This document shows positions 21,873-23,676 of a stretch of 23,676 nt of DNA, piece after piece. The translations under genes were made by a program, and so were the position numbers. This DNA comes from JAKQHY01 sp034429475 (lineage in GTDB: Bacteria; Chloroflexota; Anaerolineae; B4-G1; SLSP01), in NCBI GenBank assembly GCA_034429475.1, contig DAOUGD010000154.1, positions 1 through 23,676 of the forward strand. The letters run 5' to 3'. Every line of letters begins with the position of its first letter. Position 1 is the first letter of the stretch. The notes under the pieces are model-generated. The model did no database searches and was not told where the DNA came from. It saw nothing but the letters and a program-made list of their open reading frames with translations.

Positions 21873-22521
21873 ACCATTGAATGGGCGTGCCGCCGTGTTC
21901 TGCCAGGTAGGCGTTGGCCTTTGAGAAGTGCTTGCAGCCGAAAAAACCGCTGTGGGCCGACAACGGTGAGGGGTGGGCGGATTCGAGGATGAGGTGCCGG
22001 TTTGCATCAATGAGCGGGCGCTTGGATTGCGCGTGGCGGCCCCACAGGATAAAGACCAGATGCTCGCGCTGGCGGTTGAGTTCAGAGATGATTTGATCGG
22101 TCAGAGCGTGCCAGCCCAAATCTTTGTGTGAGGCGGCTTTCCCCGCTTCGACGGTGAGCGCGGCATTGAGCAGCAGCACACCCTGATCAGCCCAACGCGT
22201 CAAATCGGGGGAGAAATTCTGCGGCTGACCGCCATAGATGTCGTCCTCAATTTCCTTGAAGATGTTCAGCAGGGACGGCGGCGCTTTGACGCCCTGCGGC
22301 ACCGAAAACGCCAGCCCGTTTGCCTGCCCCGGCCCGTGATACGGGTCTTGCCCGACAATGACCACCTGCACCCGGTCAAAGGGCAGGGTTTCGAGCGCGT
22401 AGAACGTGCGGTCGCGGGGCGGATAAATCGTCGTTTGCGTGCGGCGCGCGTCCACCTTTGCCAGCATTTCCAGGTGATAACCGGTCTGCATCAAGGGAAT
22501 GGTTTCCTGCCAGGTTTGCAT
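21871..22521 (-). CDS. ung: Uracil-DNA glycosylase, family 1
   Basis: A 216-residue base-excision repair enzyme that removes uracil from DNA. The water-activating loop is G57-Q-D59-P-Y-H62 in VGQDPYHGPGQANGLAFSV, with D59 the catalytic Asp. The uracil-binding strand is LLLNAALTVEAGKAASH. The leucine-intercalation loop with catalytic His is H183-PSPLSAHSGFFGC. All are canonical. The ATG at 22521 was chosen because ggaggtg lies 5 bases upstream and family 1 enzymes have about this length; the open frame extends another 56 codons upstream with non-protein-like residues. A promoter is proposed at 22550-22577. It heads a minus-strand run of ung, aldo/keto reductase and hcp. Confidence 0.96.
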   Translation of the reverse strand: MQTWQETIPLMQTGYHLEMLAKVDARRTQTTIYPPRDRTFYALETLPFDRVQVVIVGQDPYHGPGQANGLAFSVPQGVKAPPSLLNIFKEIEDDIYGGQPQNFSPDLTRWADQGVLLLNAALTVEAGKAASHKDLGWHALTDQIISELNRQREHLVFILWGRHAQSKRPLIDANRHLILESAHPSPLSAHSGFFGCKHFSKANAYLAEHGGTPIQW

Positions 22522-22549
22522 AGACACCTCCGTGGGTTGAGTTGCCCTA

Positions 22550-22577
22550 AGTTTAGTGCAGATTAGCGGCGGAGCAA
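22550..22577 (-). promoter_or_regulatory. Predicted promoter for ung
   Basis: On the minus strand: -35 TTGCTC (22572-22577), 16-base spacer, -10 TAAACT (22550-22555). The leader would be about 22 bases, just holding the Shine-Dalgarno sequence. Confidence 0.45.
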
Positions 22578-22627
22578 GTGCGATCCGCCTTCTATTCTCT
22601 TTACGTGAAAGCCAGTTATAATGGCGA

Positions 22628-22656
22628 TTGCGCCAGGCGTGGCGTCTCGCTAATAA
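22628..22656 (+). promoter_or_regulatory. Candidate promoter for the VTT-domain gene
   Basis: -35 TTGCGC (22628-22633), 17-base spacer, -10 TAATAA (22651-22656). A consensus TATAAT also occurs at 22617-22622 without a clear -35. Either would give a long leader (about 160-190 bases) that contains a 7-bp hairpin, CACGAAG/CTTCGTG (22692-22698/22705-22711), and a nonamer repeat. Confidence 0.3.
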
Positions 22657-22733
22657 TGTTAGACTGCTGCGACGGCGATATCCCATCAATGCACGAAGGC
22701 CCAGCTTCGTGAGTTGGCGTAAGGGAAATTTTC

Positions 22734-22796
22734 ACCGCAGAGACGCAGCGCGCGCGGAGACTTTCTTTTTCTCTGTGCCCTCTGTGTGCTCTGTGG
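22734..22796. repeat. Palindromic nonamer repeat upstream of the VTT gene
   Basis: Seven 9-base blocks in phase: accgcagag, acgcagcgc and gcgcggaga, a central ctttctttt, then tctctgtgc, cctctgtgt and gctctgtgg. The right blocks are imperfect reverse complements of the left ones. It belongs to the widespread cgcagagacgcag type of spacer repeat. Confidence 0.8.
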
Positions 22797-22820
22797 CTAT
22801 TTTCATAAGGAGAGGAGAAA

Positions 22821-23468
22821 ATGACTAAGCAGCAAGTAGCACGTTGGTCGGTGTTGGTAGTAGGGATTTTTGCCCTGATTCTGATTCCTTTTATGATATT
22901 CGGCGAGCAAATTGAATTATGGACGGAAAACTTTATCGAGACGAGCGCGCAGCATACCGGCCAGATCGCGTTGGTGTTGGGCGCCTTGCTCGGCGGGGAT
23001 ATTTTACTGCCTGTCCCTTCGAGCCTCGCCAGCACAGCGGCGGGCTTTGTGTTGGGGTTCGTGCGCGGTCTGTTGACCTCGTGGGCCGGGATGACCGTGA
23101 GCTGCCTGTTGGGCTATTGGGTCGGCGCCAATCTGGGCCGTCCGGTCGCCGCCCGCCTGGTCGGTGAACGGGATTTGACGCGGCTGGCCGCGCTTCAACA
23201 GCGTTTTGGCGACTGGGTATTGTTAGTCGCGCGCCCGGTTCCGATGTTGGCGGAGGCGTCCGTGCTGTTTGCAGGCATCAGCCGGGTTCCATTTGGGCGA
23301 TTTATGCTGCTCACGACGTTGTCGAACCTGGGGATTTCAGCGGTGTACGCGGCGGTCGGCGCGTTTTCCTCCAACGTCAACTCCTTTCTGCTGGCCTTCT
23401 TCGGCGCGATCCTGGCGCCGGCGGCGGCGATGTGGTTGATGAACCGGGCTACCTCAGCGGTCGAATGA
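22821..23468 (+). CDS. VTT-domain (DedA/TVP38/SNARE-associated) membrane protein
   Basis: A 215-residue integral membrane protein with about five or six hydrophobic segments. The N-terminal helix covers about residues 9-28. The VTT/SNARE_assoc core follows: DILLPVPSSLASTAAGFVLG (residues 60-79), LGYWVGANLGRP, and ARPVPMLAEASVLFAGISRVPFGRF, which matches the conserved R-x-x-P-x...AG segment of DedA-like proteins. Such proteins are linked to lipid (undecaprenyl-phosphate or phosphatidylethanolamine) flipping and membrane homeostasis. Aaggagagg precedes the ATG. It is divergent from ung. The next 175 bases are AT-rich and hold no gene I can support before a transposase-like start. Confidence 0.8.
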   Translation: MTKQQVARWSVLVVGIFALILIPFMIFGEQIELWTENFIETSAQHTGQIALVLGALLGGDILLPVPSSLASTAAGFVLGFVRGLLTSWAGMTVSCLLGYWVGANLGRPVAARLVGERDLTRLAALQQRFGDWVLLVARPVPMLAEASVLFAGISRVPFGRFMLLTTLSNLGISAVYAAVGAFSSNVNSFLLAFFGAILAPAAAMWLMNRATSAVE

Positions 23469-23539
23469 AAAGAAAATCTCAACCTGTGCCATAGGGAGAA
23501 ATTTATCAGCAGATTAAGTACACCATAAAATAAGTAATT

Positions 23540-23602
23540 CGACAAAATGGTATTGTCCCTCATTTTCCTTGATGAGGAAGTGAAATAGTGTGCCATTTGT
23601 CG
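23540..23602. repeat. Nested stem-loops in the AT-rich leader of the transposase-like ORF
   Basis: Outer arms CGACAAAATGG (23540-23550) and CCATTTGTCG (23593-23602) pair with one bulged base. The inner pair is CCTCAT/ATGAGG (23558-23563/23572-23577). They could be part of a mobile-element end or a translation-control structure. Confidence 0.45.
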
Positions 23603-23643
23603 TATCCTTAAGAGCATCACAAATGCTACACAAGGATGCGAAA

Positions 23644-23676
23644 ATGGATTGGAACACGCTCTATTGTCCCAACAAA
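23644..23676 (+). CDS. Start of a transposase-like zinc-ribbon ORF, cut by the window edge
   Basis: Eleven codons, MDWNTLYCPNK, open at the right edge, with aagga about 7 bases before the ATG. The LYCPN pattern near the start resembles the N-terminal zinc ribbon of transposases (IS1-like InsA type) common in Chloroflexota, where a second Cys pair follows. The upstream AT-rich DNA differs from the GC-rich neighbour gene, which fits a mobile element. Too short for certainty. Confidence 0.4.
   Translation, partial: MDWNTLYCPNK

Noticed and set aside
22522..22689. 56-codon N-terminal extension of ung
   Set aside because: Arg-rich non-conserved residues; the ATG at 22521 has a strong Shine-Dalgarno sequence and gives the usual family length.
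22616..23035. Minus-strand open frame spanning the VTT start region
   Set aside because: It reads through the nonamer repeat and opposite a recognised membrane protein; no motif.

Overview
The window looks like chromosomal DNA of a Chloroflexota bacterium, probably of the Anaerolineae type. The evidence is indirect: GC-rich housekeeping genes, very large secreted proteins built from CAP, FnIII, DUF11 and SBBP modules, a YLPLV-type motif that I know from secreted Chloroflexota proteins, and the style of the spacer repeats. There is no rRNA, tRNA or CRISPR. I support twenty protein genes, one open at the left edge and one cut by the right edge.

Layout. 1-2334 (+): the end of a TRM11-like tRNA/RNA guanine methyltransferase, then a HAD phosphatase fused to a GNAT acetyltransferase. 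2416-5418 (+): a secreted CAP/FnIII/DUF11 protein ending in a thioredoxin-like CGFC module. 5488-7346 (+): a DUF3267 membrane metalloprotease-like protein overlapping an MFS transporter. 7350-9873 (-): a GNAT acetyltransferase, an AlkD-like DNA alkylation repair protein and a radical SAM protein. 9980-13435 (-): a secreted seven-repeat SBBP protein. 13560-14519 (+): a threonine dehydratase/serine racemase-type PLP enzyme, divergent from the SBBP gene. 14686-18998 (+): PlsC-like acyltransferase, UMF1-type MFS transporter, small Cys-containing membrane protein, DagK-like lipid kinase and a divergent PlsY-like protein, which together suggest a membrane-lipid neighbourhood. 19021-22521 (-): ung, aldo/keto reductase and hcp in one direction. 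22821-23468 (+): a VTT/DedA-like membrane protein. From about 23470 the DNA becomes AT-rich and a transposase-like zinc-ribbon ORF begins at 23644.

The most unusual content lies between the genes. Many spacers are made of short degenerate units kept in strict phase: 8-base units at 1-40 and 943-1006; 7-base units at 1012-1090, 15511-15538, 18316-18378, 18954-19009, 20687-20777 and 21802-21872; 9-base units at 14646-14672, 16932-16988 and 22734-22796; 10-base units at 9004-9075. Several have units on one side facing inverted units on the other, so they could fold into long hairpins. Several begin at, or contain, the stop codon of the neighbouring gene. The dagK-plsY spacer is nothing but nine heptamers plus two bases. 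They resemble in concept the short tandemly repeated repetitive (STRR) heptamers of cyanobacteria. Their role here is unknown.

Regulatory reading: sigma70-like promoters can be proposed upstream of several genes, and four of them share a TTGCCN -35 box. One clear rho-independent terminator (17331-17367) separates the small membrane protein gene from dagK. All functional calls come from recognising motifs by eye; no database search was run.
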